From NCBI GenBank assembly GCA_963669155.1, contig OZ022583.1, forward strand, positions 1,828,025-1,892,024: a DNA stretch of 64,000 bases, written 5' to 3'. Shown in pieces: positions 1 to 10,643 of this stretch. Positions within the stretch are counted from its first letter, which is position 1, and each line of letters begins with the position of its first letter. Both the position numbers and the translations under genes were made by a program. Below the pieces are notes generated by a model. That model saw only the letters and a program-made list of their open reading frames with translations, searched no databases and was not told the DNA's origin. Origin of the DNA: Arbacia lixula (taxonomy: Eukaryota; Echinodermata; Echinoidea; Arbacioida; Arbaciidae).

Positions 1-1010
1 ACCTTTTTGACATCGGGCTGGACAATGTTGACTATCAACAGTTCAATCTTCCTCTTATTGTTTACATTATGTCATGGTTCATTACCTGATCTACACATTC
101 TTGTAGGTCAGCTGATAAGAACAACAATATTTTGAGGAAAAATAAACAGTTATTTGTTGATAAGTCTAGTCAACTTTTCACAAACTTGAAGAAGAAGCAT
201 ATCTTTGCTTGTGGTACTCAGTGGATGAGGAGAGTTGATCGGCCAAATCAGCTGATACGGAACTACAATATTTTGAGGAAAACAAATCATTTATTTGTTG
301 ATAATTTCTACAGTTCTAGTCAACTTTTTACAAGCTTGAACAAGAAGCATATCTCTGCTGGTGGTACTGTGAGCCGCAATAGAAAGGGCTTTCTAAAGGA
401 GTTCTAAGAAACCAGCAAGAAATGGGAGAGAGAATCAGAAATTGGAGCAAATCAGATCAGCTGATCGGGAACGACAATATTTTGAGGAAAACAAATCATT
501 TATTTGTTGATAATTTCTACAGTTCTAGTCAACTTTTCACAAGCTTGAACAAGAAGCATCTCTGCTGGTGGTACTGTGAGCCGCAATAGAAAGGGCTTTC
601 TAAAGGAGTTCTAAGAAACCAGCAAGAAATGGGAGAGAGAATCAGAAATTGGAGCAAATCAGATCAGATCAGCTGATTTTGAGGAAAACAAACCATTTAT
701 TTGTTGATAATTTCTACAGTTCTAGTCAACTTTTCACAAGCTTGAACAAGCAGCATATCTCTGCTGGTGGTACTGTGAGCCGCAATAGAAAGCGCTTTCT
801 AAAGGAGTTCAAAGAAACCAGCAAGAAATGGGAGAGAGAATCAGAAATTGGAGCAAATCAGATCAGCTGATAGGGAACTACAATATTTTGAGGAAAACAA
901 ATCATTTATTTGTTGATAATTTCTACAGTTCTAGTCAACTTTTCACAAGCTTGAACAAGCAGCATATCTCTGCTGGTGGTACTGTGAGCCGCAATAGAAA
1001 GGGCTTGTCG
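1..1010 (+). repeat. Tandem array A built from piggyBac transposase fragments
   Basis: About five head-to-tail units start near 110, 247, 457, 668 and 864, each at a CAGCTGAT-like site. Long units are about 205 bp and short ones about 140 bp. Each unit translates on the plus strand to pieces such as FVDNFYSSSQLFTSLN, GGTVSRNRKGFLKEF and VDRxxQLIxNYNILRKT. These resemble two separate blocks of piggyBac-family transposases: the one around the second catalytic Asp (DNFYxS...GTxRxNRKG) and the one around the third (GVDxxDQL). In the array the order is permuted, with RKTN running straight into HLFVDNFYS. No unit is an intact gene. The array looks like a local satellite grown from a rearranged transposase fragment. 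Family assignment is by motif recognition. Confidence 0.8.
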
Positions 1011-1663
1011 GTTGCTGGATGAGATGGAGGCACAGGGCCTCCCGAAAGGAAGAACGTGGAGGGACATGCAAACCACCTGGAACAGCTGGGCCAGTAAGGC
1101 AAAAAAATATCACCAGCAGAGGATGGCAACTGGTAAAATACTTTAATGTACTTTTGGCTAAATGTGGTATGTGTAAAGTTCATCCTAACAAAAGTATATG
1201 TGATGAAATAGATTCAAATTATAAACACAGAAAAAATGCAGAAAATTAGATGCAGAAAAAAACAACATTCTTCACCTTCAAGTGTTTTTTAACTGTGAAC
1301 AACATTGATTTTATGGAATATATGATATGCAATTCCTTGCAGATTTGACAAAAAGAAAGCTTTTCATTGAATGACAATTCGTTGCAGCAAGCACACCTCC
1401 ATATGTGTTCAGAAATGACAAAAATTTGTTGCACTGAGGGAATTAGCAAGATACTACACAATAATAATAAGTGATAAATAATAAATACATAATAAGATGC
1501 AAATAATTTATCGTAAATGGTATAAAGATAGACATAGAACACAATTGTTAACATTTTTTTATGTGTCACAGATTTATAAAAAAAAAAGTCACGCCCTCCC
1601 TGGTAATGTTAGGGTTAAATTAACATTGACTCTCAATCTTTATTCATTTTGTTATCTACACAG
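1011..1663. other. No recognisable gene
   Basis: AT-rich sequence follows array A. I see no coding similarity. A pyrimidine-rich stretch ending in CTACACAG at 1656-1663 reads as a 3' splice acceptor for the fragment that follows. Confidence 0.4.
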
Positions 1664-1854
1664 GAGCAGCAGGAGGAGTTCAAGAGGATTTTGAGTATGG
1701 AAGAGAACAAGAACTCTCAGGGGCTAGTCACTCTCGCAGCACACCTCAAGCACATTTCCAAGAGCGATTTCTACAACTTGAAGAAGAGAAAGTGGCAGCC
1801 ATCAAGGGCATTCTTGAGGTCCTGATGGATATCAGGGATAAATTTTATGTTTAA
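1664..1854 (+). pseudogene. 3' exon fragment of a Myb/SANT-like (Harbinger-associated type) protein
   Basis: After an acceptor-like CTACACAG, one frame stays open to TAA at 1852-1854. It encodes an acidic segment ending QLEEEKVAAIKGILEVLMDI and a few more residues. A charged helix of this type closes many Myb/SANT-like DNA-binding proteins carried by Harbinger-type DNA transposons. The DNA-binding half of such a protein occurs at 11955-12270 and 13880-14170. No 5' exon is visible nearby, so this is read as an isolated terminal exon. It could instead be part of an unrelated charged protein. Confidence 0.45.
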
Positions 1855-1865
1855 TTTAAAATTTA

Positions 1866-2145
1866 ACACGCCTAGTAATGTCCAATTTGAAAAGATACTG
1901 GATTGATCATTTGTGCCTTTTGATATCACAACATTCAAACCTTGGACACGCCTAGTAATGTCCAATTTGAAAAGATACTGGATTGATAGTTTGTGCCTTT
2001 TGATATCACAATATTCAACCCTTGGACACGCCTAATAATGTTCAATTTGTAAAGATACTGGATTGATAGTTTGTGCCTTTTGATATCACAATATTCAACC
2101 CTTGGACACGCCTAATAATGTCCAATTTGTAAAGATACTGGATTG
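1866..2145. repeat. 80-bp tandem repeat, about 3.5 copies
   Basis: The motif ACACGCCTA starts at 1866, 1946, 2026 and 2106, giving an exact 80-bp period. Each unit ends in TTTTGATATCACA and then a CCTTGG. Units differ by a few substitutions. No coding signal was seen. Confidence 0.9.
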
Positions 2146-3133
2146 GTGGATTCGATAGACTAACCAGCTGTAAAGCATGACAAATGCATTAAATCGGTTA
2201 CTATTTGTCCCCTTTAAATTTCATTGGTTGTGTAGTAGCGAGTGTCTGTCGGGGTGGTTCGGGGGTTCCCGGCAATGGTCGGGAACCTTCGTCTTACGTC
2301 AGCTGCCCCCGGAGGTCGGGAAACCCCGCAACCTTTGACGGATGACAGATGATTGCTCGATGACTTAAGACGTGGATTCAACTTTCTACCTGGGTCCAAA
2401 AAGTCATCTCTCCGGCGATCAGAACCAAGCGGCGGCCTGTACTTGCAGGTAAGTGGTGGTCATCTGTCAAGTGCAAACTCTGCGCTGCTTTATTGGCGTC
2501 ACGGGCCGGACCTGTGATAATTTGGGGCAACTTTGCTTAAGAAAAGCAAACGAGGTCGGGTCGACTAGGCAAGCCGGGAACAGGGAGCAGTGGGATCTGC
2601 AACCGAGGGCATCCGGGCCTTGTGTCGACTCTTATCTTTTTCACTTTTCTTTTCTCGGCTCCCCGATTTTGTCACTGTTTGTTATATGTGTATTCTTTGT
2701 CTTTCTTTTGTAAACTATTGTTTCTATCGTCTTTTCTGTGGGTCAGACTCTTTTGTCGGCCGTATTTGTCATTTTTCCGAGGTATAGTGAGTCACTGTGA
2801 TTGTGCATTCTCGGGTCACGCTGTACAATAGACAGCACGTGCGGTGAACTGTTCGTGAACCCGAGCACCGTGCATTTGTATACTGCCATTTTCGGTGGGC
2901 GATCCGGGGCGGGAACTCCCGGCTGCCTCGTCACTCGGCGTAGTTGCCCGTATCGTAGAGCGTCCCGTGTATTGAAAATTGTTTTGAGTGTCGTATTTTC
3001 GACAATTCAGCGTGTGTGTTGCTGTTTTGCAGAGTGTGAGGAGCGTTTGCGCTGGCGTTTGACCGGCGCACGGAGGTCGGTTTGCGGCCATACCGTCACA
3101 CAGTGTACTGCTGAGGCAGCCTGTGGGGCTGTT
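2146..3133. other. GC-rich stretch, possibly the LINE 5' UTR
   Basis: This segment is more GC-rich than its neighbours and contains small hairpins, such as GGTTCCCG at 2264 facing CGGGAACC at 2279. Several short overlapping ORFs have no recognised domain. Its position just before the 40-bp array and the LINE ORF makes a 5' UTR plausible, but the element's true left end is not visible. Confidence 0.35.
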
Positions 3134-3455
3134 GTTGTATAATTCAGACCCCTGGCTGGTGAAGCAAACGCTCAGTCTGTGGTTCAGATTTTTAATAGTT
3201 AATGATTTCAATTATCAGTCTGAATACCGGACCTTGTTAAATGAAACCAAGCATTAGTCTGAATGCGAGACTCTAGTCGGATGCCATTTATCCTTAGTCT
3301 GTATTTCAGACTCTTGTTTAACAAATTCAATTATAGGTCTGTATTTCGGGCTCTGGGTTGTTGAAATATATTATTAGTCTGCACTTCAGACTCCTGTTTA
3401 TGCAGTTAACCATTAGTCTGCATATCAGACTCTGGTTTGACAAACTACGGTTTTA
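3134..3455 (+). repeat. 40-bp tandem array upstream of the LINE ORF
   Basis: AGTCTG or GGTCTG begins units near 3174, 3217, 3256, 3296, 3336, 3376 and 3415, a 39-40 bp period. Most units contain a small inverted repeat, AGTCTG followed by CAGACT. The same repeat reappears just after the LINE tail at 6895-7092. It could be a repeated promoter module of the LINE or a pre-existing array into which the LINE inserted. Confidence 0.85.
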
Positions 3456-3539
3456 TCTCCTGTAAACTCCCCTTCAGTTAACGAATATGATATATGTTCA
3501 TCCAAACTTCTAAGAAACAAAGGGCTAAAAATTGGTCAC

Positions 3540-6305
3540 TTGAATGTACGCAGTTTAATAGATAAGATTGATGATATACGTTTCTTGCTGAATAAAGTGC
3601 CTTTTGATATTTTATGCCTATCAGAAACATGGTTGCATGAAATGATCGATAATAACAATGTATGTATAGATAATTATGTGTTAGTACGTAATGATAGACC
3701 AGGAGTCAAACGTGGAGGTGGAGTTTGTATGTATATTCATAACTCGGTTTCATTTCATTTACGTAAAGATTTTCAATTGAATTCTGTTGAAGCCATTTGG
3801 ATCGAGATTTTACCATCCAAACCTGATAATTATTTAGTTGGATGTGTTTATCGACCCCCTAATGCCGATAAAGATTATTTAAATTGTTTGATAGATGTGC
3901 TCGAAAAGATAAAAGGAGGAGATAACGACTTAGTTTTATTAGGTGATTTGAATTATGATTATAAGTCTGGTGTTAACGTTCAAAATCCTATTCATCTGAT
4001 TGAAAACTTATTCTCATTAACACAAATAGTTTCCCAACCAACCAGGGTTACTGCTAATTCAACAAAATGCTTGGATCATATTTTAACTTCACTTCCAGAA
4101 AAGCATTCTTTATGTGATGTTGCTAAAATATCTATTAGTGATCATTATCTAATTTATACTTGTATACACTGTAAAACTATGGGTAAGAATAAACATAAAG
4201 TTGTAACTTTTCGTGATTTCAAACGATTCAATGAAAAAGATTTTTTGCAAAACTTGCATGCCGCCTTTTCTAATATTTGTAATGATCTTGAATTATGTGA
4301 TACTTTAGATGAGAAATGGACAATATGGAAATCGACTTTTTTAACTGTATGTAATAAGCATGCTCCATTGACTTCTCGGAGATTAAAACAGAGATGTTGT
4401 CCCTGGATCACTACTGACATTGTGAAGTTAATTTATGAAAGAGATTATTTAAAGGATAAAAGTAAAAATCGTCCAGATTTGCTTAAAGATTACAGAAAAG
4501 TTAAAAATTTGATTACTAAACTTAGACGTACGAAAAAAAGGGACTACATGAAAAATGTTTTAAATGTATGCAAAGATAACAGTAAGAAGGTATGGCGTGA
4601 ATTAAATAAAATTTCCGGACGAGTACGACGTGACGATAACGTTCCTGTAGATATGAGTGGTGACATGTTAAATGACTTTTTTGTCAACGTTGGTAGAAAT
4701 GTTCCTATTAATATTCAAAGTACCTCTTATAATTGGAAGTATCCGGACTGTATATATACTTTTAAGTTTGAAGATATATCCCAAAGTAAAGTTTCTGATT
4801 TTTTATTACAGTTCGATTATACTGAAAGTAATATAGATATTTTAGGGATTGATTCAAAACTCTTACGAATTGGGGCTCCAGTACTATCTATTTCACTTTG
4901 CTATTTATACAATGAAAGTTTAATTAATGGTATAGTTCCTGTAGATTGGAAATTAGCGAAGACAACACCCATATATAAAGGCAAAGGTAATAAGAGTGAC
5001 CCTACAAATTATAGACCTATTTCTGTTATGTGTCATATTTCTAAGTTGCTTGAAAAGGAATTAAAAAAACAATTGTTAAATTATCTTCTTAAGAATGACC
5101 TTATTAATATTGATCAATCAGCATTTTTACCAAACCATTCTACTACTACATGTCTACATCGTGCAGTCGATGATTGGTTAGAAGCTTTTAACGAACATGA
5201 ACTTGTAGCTACCTGTTTTCTCGATATATCCAAATGTTTTGATTCAATTGATCACAAATTATTACTTATGAAATTGCAAGGATATGGAATTAGAGAGTCA
5301 GAATTGCTTTGGTTTTCTAATTACTTATCACAAAGATCCCAGAAGGTTTTTTGTCATGGTGAATTATCTAGATCAAGGAATATTATGACAGGGGTGCCCC
5401 AAGGAAGTGTTCTGGGACCAATATTGTTTTTGCTATTTATAAATGATATTTCTGATTCTCTGAAATCATGTTCTTGTAATATATTCGCTGATGATGTTGT
5501 TATCTATTACGCACACAAGGACATAAATATTGTTAAAACCGTACTTCAAAATGATTTAGATTTATTAGCTAATTGGTATACAAATAACAAGTTACGTATC
5601 AATATTGACAAAACAAAGGTAATGTTACTTAGTGCTACTTCAACTCATCATCTAAATATATCTATAGGCAAGGATGAAATTGAACAAGTTGACCATGTTC
5701 GATATTTAGGAATTGACATTGATAATCATCTTAATTGGAATGTTTATGTTCAGAATCTTACCAAATCTATTGCTAAAAAGATTTTCTCACTACGCAAAAT
5801 GAGTCAATACCTTGATTTCAACTCCTTAAACCTTATGTATAAAACTATTATTCAGCCTTGTTTTGATTATTCTTGTTCCGTATGGGGGAATTGTTCTTCA
5901 AAAAACAAAGAAATCTTAATGCGTCTACAAAAGAGAGCAGCACGTATCGTTACTTGTAATTATGACTATGAAAATTCAAATGGTTTAGATATTTTTCGAT
6001 CTTTAAAATGGAAAACAGTTGAAGAACGAAGGGATTATTTTCTTGCAACAATTATGTTTAAATGTATACATGGTCTGGCACCTATTCGTCTGTGCAATAG
6101 TATTGACATGCTTTTTGAAAGACATAGATTTAATACCAGAGCAGCTGATACCTTAAATGTTGTAATACCGAAACCAAATTTAGAATCCTATAAGAACAGT
6201 TTCAGATATGCAGGAGGTAAAAGGTGGAATGCGTTACCAGATGCAATGAAAAACTCAAGTTCTCTTCAATCTTTCAAAAGCATGTATAAGAAAATGTTCT
6301 TTTAA
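3540..6305 (+). CDS. LINE ORF2: AP-like endonuclease plus reverse transcriptase
   Basis: A 921-codon uninterrupted frame. Residues 1-240 form an exonuclease-endonuclease-phosphatase fold: LNVRSL at the start, SETWL, YRPPNAD, GDLNYD near 135 and SDH near 201 are its usual metal-binding and catalytic blocks. Residues about 480-750 are reverse transcriptase: YRPISV, LDISKCFDSIDH, GVPQGSVLGP near 620 and the catalytic FADD near 648. The C-terminal 170 residues include a region typical of this LINE group. The first codon given is TTG. The frame is open about 85 bases further upstream with no ATG, so the true start is unknown. The protein would nick DNA and prime reverse transcription of its own RNA. 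All key residues I looked for are present. Confidence 0.9.
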   Translation: MNVRSLIDKIDDIRFLLNKVPFDILCLSETWLHEMIDNNNVCIDNYVLVRNDRPGVKRGGGVCMYIHNSVSFHLRKDFQLNSVEAIWIEILPSKPDNYLVGCVYRPPNADKDYLNCLIDVLEKIKGGDNDLVLLGDLNYDYKSGVNVQNPIHLIENLFSLTQIVSQPTRVTANSTKCLDHILTSLPEKHSLCDVAKISISDHYLIYTCIHCKTMGKNKHKVVTFRDFKRFNEKDFLQNLHAAFSNICNDLELCDTLDEKWTIWKSTFLTVCNKHAPLTSRRLKQRCCPWITTDIVKLIYERDYLKDKSKNRPDLLKDYRKVKNLITKLRRTKKRDYMKNVLNVCKDNSKKVWRELNKISGRVRRDDNVPVDMSGDMLNDFFVNVGRNVPINIQSTSYNWKYPDCIYTFKFEDISQSKVSDFLLQFDYTESNIDILGIDSKLLRIGAPVLSISLCYLYNESLINGIVPVDWKLAKTTPIYKGKGNKSDPTNYRPISVMCHISKLLEKELKKQLLNYLLKNDLINIDQSAFLPNHSTTTCLHRAVDDWLEAFNEHELVATCFLDISKCFDSIDHKLLLMKLQGYGIRESELLWFSNYLSQRSQKVFCHGELSRSRNIMTGVPQGSVLGPILFLLFINDISDSLKSCSCNIFADDVVIYYAHKDINIVKTVLQNDLDLLANWYTNNKLRINIDKTKVMLLSATSTHHLNISIGKDEIEQVDHVRYLGIDIDNHLNWNVYVQNLTKSIAKKIFSLRKMSQYLDFNSLNLMYKTIIQPCFDYSCSVWGNCSSKNKEILMRLQKRAARIVTCNYDYENSNGLDIFRSLKWKTVEERRDYFLATIMFKCIHGLAPIRLCNSIDMLFERHRFNTRAADTLNVVIPKPNLESYKNSFRYAGGKRWNALPDAMKNSSSLQSFKSMYKKMFF

Positions 6306-6894
6306 TTCAATTTCATGTAAATGTACAACCAGAAAGCAACCAATAATGTGTCTCCTAGCAACGACTCTTTTTTTTCGTCGCTCCTATCATTGTTTTTTTT
6401 TTTTTTTTTTAAATTTCAAAATCGCTTTGCAGGCTTAGCAATAGAATGGCTGACAGGTGTGTTACATTTGTGCTAATATGTTGTGTTGAGTGCATCTTTA
6501 CTGTTAGTTTTCTCTTCCCTTTGTTCTTGGGTGATTGCACTTTCTGTATGATTTGACTGAATGTTTATAGTTGTTATACACTTTTGATTGTATGGTTTAG
6601 CTTGTGTGTTGTTTTTTGCTGAGCTTGCAAGTGGTATATTGTCTTTCATATATATCTTCTTTTTTTTTTAATTTGTAAATATCAATAATACATTTTTAAT
6701 AACGATAAATAAACTTTACTGGTAAAGCGTTTTAAAATTATTGGTTGTTTTTACTGGTTATCCCGACTGTTGTATGTATGTTTGTTATATTGATATGTTA
6801 CACAGGACCTTGATGTAACACAGCTTATGCTGATCTTGTCATCCTGTTTAAATATGTTTGAATAAAATAAATAAAATAAAATAAAATAAAATTA
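6306..6894 (+). other. LINE 3' UTR and tandem tail
   Basis: Non-coding, T-rich sequence with a T run at about 6390-6410. It ends in repeated ATAAA units from about 6862. AATAAA hexamers occur in the tail. No other gene was seen. Confidence 0.7.
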
Positions 6895-7092
6895 TTAATT
6901 ATTAGTCTGCACTTCAGACCCTTGTCTAACACACTCAATTATTAGTCTGCATATCAGACTCGTGTTGACAAATTCAAAATTTTATTAATTATTAATTATT
7001 AATTATTAATTATTAGTCTGCACTTCAGACTCCGGTTTATCCAAGATAATTATTAGTCGGCATATCACCAGACTCGTGTTGACAAATTCACT
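6895..7092 (+). repeat. 40-bp array units downstream of the LINE
   Basis: AGTCTG or AGTCGG units at 6903, 6943, 7015 and 7055 match the upstream array, including ATTAGTCTGCATATCAGACT. An (AATT)-rich stretch of about 32 bp separates the second and third units. The end TTGACAAATTCA is shared with the upstream side (TTGACAAACT). Confidence 0.8.
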
Positions 7093-7329
7093 CGTTTTGC
7101 TGTGCAGTGATCGTGTTGGGATTGTTGTGCAGAGAGAGCAAATGGCTGCTGTCCGCTTGAAAGATGTGTTCAAGAGTGATGATGTTATATGTTATTATTC
7201 AACTTTTTTAGGGCAGTGCACAAGAGTGCAGAGAGTGCGCAAAAGAACTGACATTTCACGCTTGTGATATCTCGCGTCGCGACGCCATACAGGAGTACAA
7301 AATTTTGTTCCCCGAAAGGGTTTTTGTGA

Positions 7330-7674
7330 CTAAAAATGGTGAATAGTAAGTCCCCACGGACAAGGAACTCGCTGATCTCGTGGGCAAGATGGATAGTAAT
7401 AACACCAAGAAGTCCTTAAAAATTCGCACAAGAAAAATTATTTGGATTTGCAAAGTATTCGAAGACAAATTTGGAGAGCCTTAAAGACCTGTCTGATCTT
7501 GACGCATTTTTGAGCAAATTTTATGCCGGGATCCGAAAGGAAGATGGGACAGATTACAAGAAAAGAAATAAGCAGACTTTAAAATATGGTGTCGTGTCGC
7601 TATTTTATAAAACAAATAACGCACTTGCTCTGTTGTACGACCATCTAGGTGCAGTTTATGCTTGGTTTCTTTAG
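7330..7674 (+). pseudogene. Crypton-like tyrosine recombinase N-terminal fragment
   Basis: Two overlapping frames carry NNTKKSLKIRTRKIIWICKV (about 7395-7450), then LDAFLSKFYAGIRKEDGTDY (about 7500-7560). Motifs of the form NTKxxxxxxxxxF followed by LxxFLxxFYxGxRKxDGxxY are typical of the N-terminal core-binding region of Crypton-derived recombinase-like proteins in animals. The two halves are in different frames, with a shift near 7470, and the frame ends before any catalytic domain. It is therefore a broken remnant. Confidence 0.5.
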
Positions 7675-7763
7675 ATGGTGCACACTGCACACTCGCCTGC
7701 AGCTCGTGCTCAGAGGCAGCACCAATCTAAAGAAACCTCGCGTGCACTGCACTTACACGATAG

Positions 7764-7799
7764 CACTCAACATCAGGGCTGCAGGCCTGATGTTGAGTG
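7764..7799. repeat. Perfect short hairpin
   Basis: CACTCAACATCAGG and its exact complement CCTGATGTTGAGTG flank an 8-base centre. A looser inverted pair surrounds it, TTTCTTTAGATGGTG at 7667 facing CACCAATCTAAAGAAA at 7720. It may be the end of a small foldback element. Confidence 0.7.
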
Positions 7800-7859
7800 C
7801 GTTGACCTTCATTCTTGTGGCCTTAAGCCCTTCAGTGGCTTAGCTCCTAGACCAACCAC

Positions 7860-8540
7860 AGTACACACTACTATGGCAATCCAGCTGGATTTGTTTCTCT
7901 CATTTTCTCTTTGGCTCTCATCCAGCTCTTGGTTCATGAAACCTATGGGTAGGCTTGCCAACCCATATCTCCCTCATTGGACTTGCGTGACTGTCAATGA
8001 GTTGAAGAAATATTTGGGGGATTCATGTTTTTATGAGCAAAGTTGATCTTCCTACTTTGTGCACTTACTGGAGTACAAACCATGCCGGAAGGATCATGGA
8101 AAGGAAAAGTTTTGAGGAAATTAGCATGAATTTTCATGCTAATGATCGAGCCCAGCACCTACCAAAAGAACACCCAAATCACGACATGCTGCACCTAATC
8201 AGACCAGTGCTGGATGATATTATGTCCAACTGTTTGCAGCAATAAAATCCACATCAAAATTCTTCCATAGATGAGGCCATGGTTGCTTTCCGTGGTCGAA
8301 TCGGGCTCCGCCAGTACATGCCAAAGAAGCCGACCAAATACGGTGTAAAAGTGTGGCTGAGAGCAGACCCGGGGAATGGATATTGTAACGAGTTCCAGGT
8401 GTATACTGGAAGAGTGAACCGTGATGTGCTAGAGAGAGGGTTTGGTGCATGTGTGGTGACCGAGTTGTCTGGAAGGCATGGGAGAAACAACAAGGGAGCT
8501 TGGGTCAGAAGTAGGTGCTTTTCTGGTAGCGCCTGATTTC
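7860..8540 (+). pseudogene. piggyBac-like transposase, N-terminal and central part, frameshifted
   Basis: Conserved piggyBac blocks occur in order but in different frames. NPAGFVSLIFSLALIQLLVH is near 7880-7940. HWTCVTVNELKKYLG is near 7976-8020. A block with KSFEEI and LIRPVLDDIM runs at 8033-8245. SSIDEAMVAFRGRIGLRQYM and PKKPTKYGVKVW run at 8264-8350, followed by GYCNEFQVYTGRV. The DEAM block contains the first catalytic Asp of the family's DDD triad. Frame breaks near 7945, 8035 and 8243 make it non-functional. The protein stops just before the DNFYS block, and that missing next block is the one amplified in the arrays at 1-1010 and 9111-10600. Confidence 0.85.
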
Positions 8541-9110
8541 CCTCAAAGCTACAATGCCGCACCTAGAGCGATGGCGCTTCTTCACTCAACAAGGACAAAA
8601 CAACATGAATAAAACAACATGGATAAAACAATATGGAGAAAACAAGATGGATAAAATAATATGGATAATCATCTCACTTCTGTTTGAGTTGTTTCAGGAT
8701 TTGTTGCAGTAAGGATTCCAGGCACGAGGGACTATTTGAGCAAACCGAGGGAATGTGGCCTCACAACGTCCCAGCGCCATCTTTCATAAAGGTAAAAGAT
8801 CAGATAAGATGGACAGATAAGCATAAGCTTGGACAATCTATAGATGGCATATTGTCCAACAGTGCAGATAAATGTAGAACAGATGCAACTCAATAGAAAG
8901 AAGGTGTATTGCCCTGTAGCCATCTAGCCGAACAGTACATACATGATATCTTTTAAGAAAGTCCCTTGAAATATTTCCTTGTGTGCTTCACCTATCTAGT
9001 GCTTCACAGCGACGGAGTCCTTTGGTCTAAGGTTCCAAAACCTGACTGTTCTTGTGCCTGATCCCACTCATCACCACGTCACACTTAACCCTGGGATGTA
9101 TCTTCAGAGG
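8541..9110. other. Unassigned spacer with a short repeat
   Basis: Near 8605-8672 an 18-bp-like unit built on ATGGATAAAACAA recurs about four times. The remainder shows no recognised domain. Short ORFs here have no motif I can name. Confidence 0.4.
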
Positions 9111-10600
9111 AGACTGCTGATAGGGAACTACAATATTTTGAGGAAAACAAATGTGATTTGTTGATAATTTTCTACAGTTCCAGTCAACTTTTCACAAACT
9201 TGAAGAAGCATATCTTTGCTTGTGGTACTCAGTGGATGAGGAGTGTTGATCGTTCAGATCAGCTGATAGGGAACTACAATATTTTGAGGAAAACAAATCA
9301 TTTATTTGTTGATAATTTCTACAGTTCTAGTCAACTTTTCACAAGCTTGAACAAGCAGCATATCTCTGCTGGTGGTACTGTGAGCCGCAATAGAAAGGGC
9401 TTTCTAAAGGAGTTCTAAGAAACCAGCAAGAAATGGGAGAGAGAATCCGAAATTGGAGCAAATCAGATCAGCTGATAGGGAACTACAATATTTTGAGGAA
9501 AACATCATTTATTTGTTGATAATTTCTACAGTTCTAGTCAACTTTTCACAAGCTTGAACAATCTGCTGGTGGTACTGTGAGCCGCAAGAGAAAGGGCTTT
9601 CTAAAGTAGTTCTAAGAAACCAGCAAGAAATGAGAGAGAGAGAATCAGAAATTGGAGCAAATCAGATCAGCTGATAGGGAACTACAATATTTTGAGGAAA
9701 ACAAATCATTTATTTGTTGATAATTTCTACAGTTCTAGTCAACTTTTCACAAGCTTGAATAAGCAGCATATATCTAAAGGAGTTCTAAGAAACCAGCAAG
9801 AAATGGGAGAGAGAATCAGAAATTGGAGCAAATCAGATCAGCTGATAGGGAACTACAATATTTTGAGGAAAACAAATCATTTATTTGTTGATAATTTCTA
9901 CAGTTCTAGTCAACTTTTCACAAGCTTGAACAAGCAGCATATCTCTGATGGTGGTACTGTGAGGTACTCAGTGAATGAGGAGTGTTGATCGGTCAGATCA
10001 GCTGATAGGGAACTACAATATTTTGAGGAAAACAAATCATATGTTGATAATTTCTACAGTTCTAGTCAACTTTTCACAAGCTTGAACAAGCAGTATATCT
10101 TTGCTGGTGGTACTGTGAGCCGCAATAGAAAGGGCTTTCTAAAGGAGTTCAAAGAAACCAGCAAGAAATGGGAGAGAGAATCAGAAATAGGAGCAAATCA
10201 GATCAGCTGATAGGGAACTACAATATTTTGAGGAAAACATCATTTATTTGTTGATAATTTCTTCAGTTCTAGTCAACTTTTCACAAGCTTGAACAAGAAG
10301 CATATATCTGCTGGTGGTACTGTGAGCCGCAACAGAAAGGGCTTTCTAAAGGAGTTCAAAGAAACCAGCAAGAAATGGGAGAGAGAATCAGAAATTGGAG
10401 CAAATCAGATCAGCTGATAAGGAACTACAATATTTTGAGGAAAACAAATCATTTATTTGTTGATAATTTCTACAGTTCTAGTCAACTTTTCACAAGCTTG
10501 AAGAAGAAGCATATCTTTGCTTGTGGTACTCGGTCGATGAGGAGAGTTGATTGGGCAGATCAGCTGATAGGGAACTACAATATTTTGAGGAAAACAAATT
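9111..10600 (+). repeat. Tandem array B built from piggyBac transposase fragments
   Basis: About nine units start near 9117, 9259, 9469, 9668, 9838, 9999, 10204, 10410 and 10559, in the same orientation as array A. They have the same two size classes. Long units carry NRKGFLKEF and then a tail reading ETSKKWERESEIGANQI. Short units jump to a VDRSDQL block. Copies differ by point changes and small deletions, for example a loss after AACAAG at about 9560. The array begins about 570 bp after the truncated piggyBac transposase body and runs into the hAT-like gene fragment. Confidence 0.8.
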
Positions 10601-10643
10601 TGATAGTTTTGATCGTTGAGCCAGTTAGCTGAGATGGCTGGAG

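Larger units (their letters stand above)
3134..6892 (+). mobile_element. Non-LTR retrotransposon (CR1/L2-like LINE)
   Basis: The order is a 40-bp repeat array, one long endonuclease-reverse transcriptase ORF (3540-6305), a T-rich 3' UTR, and an (ATAAA)n-like tail at about 6862-6892. A short tandem tail in place of a long poly(A) fits CR1/L2-type elements. The 5' boundary is uncertain and could lie as far left as about 2200. I did not find a clear target-site duplication. The ORF has no stop or frameshift, so this insertion is probably young. Confidence 0.8.

Noticed and set aside
1866-2145. CRISPR-like array (80-bp units)
   Set aside because: The whole 80-bp unit repeats without unique spacers, in an animal genome. 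It is a plain tandem repeat. The same applies to the 40-bp units at 3134 and 6895.
2801-3211. 113- and 131-codon ORFs on both strands upstream of the LINE
   Set aside because: GC-rich region with overlapping open frames on both strands and no motif. More likely LINE 5' UTR or flank.
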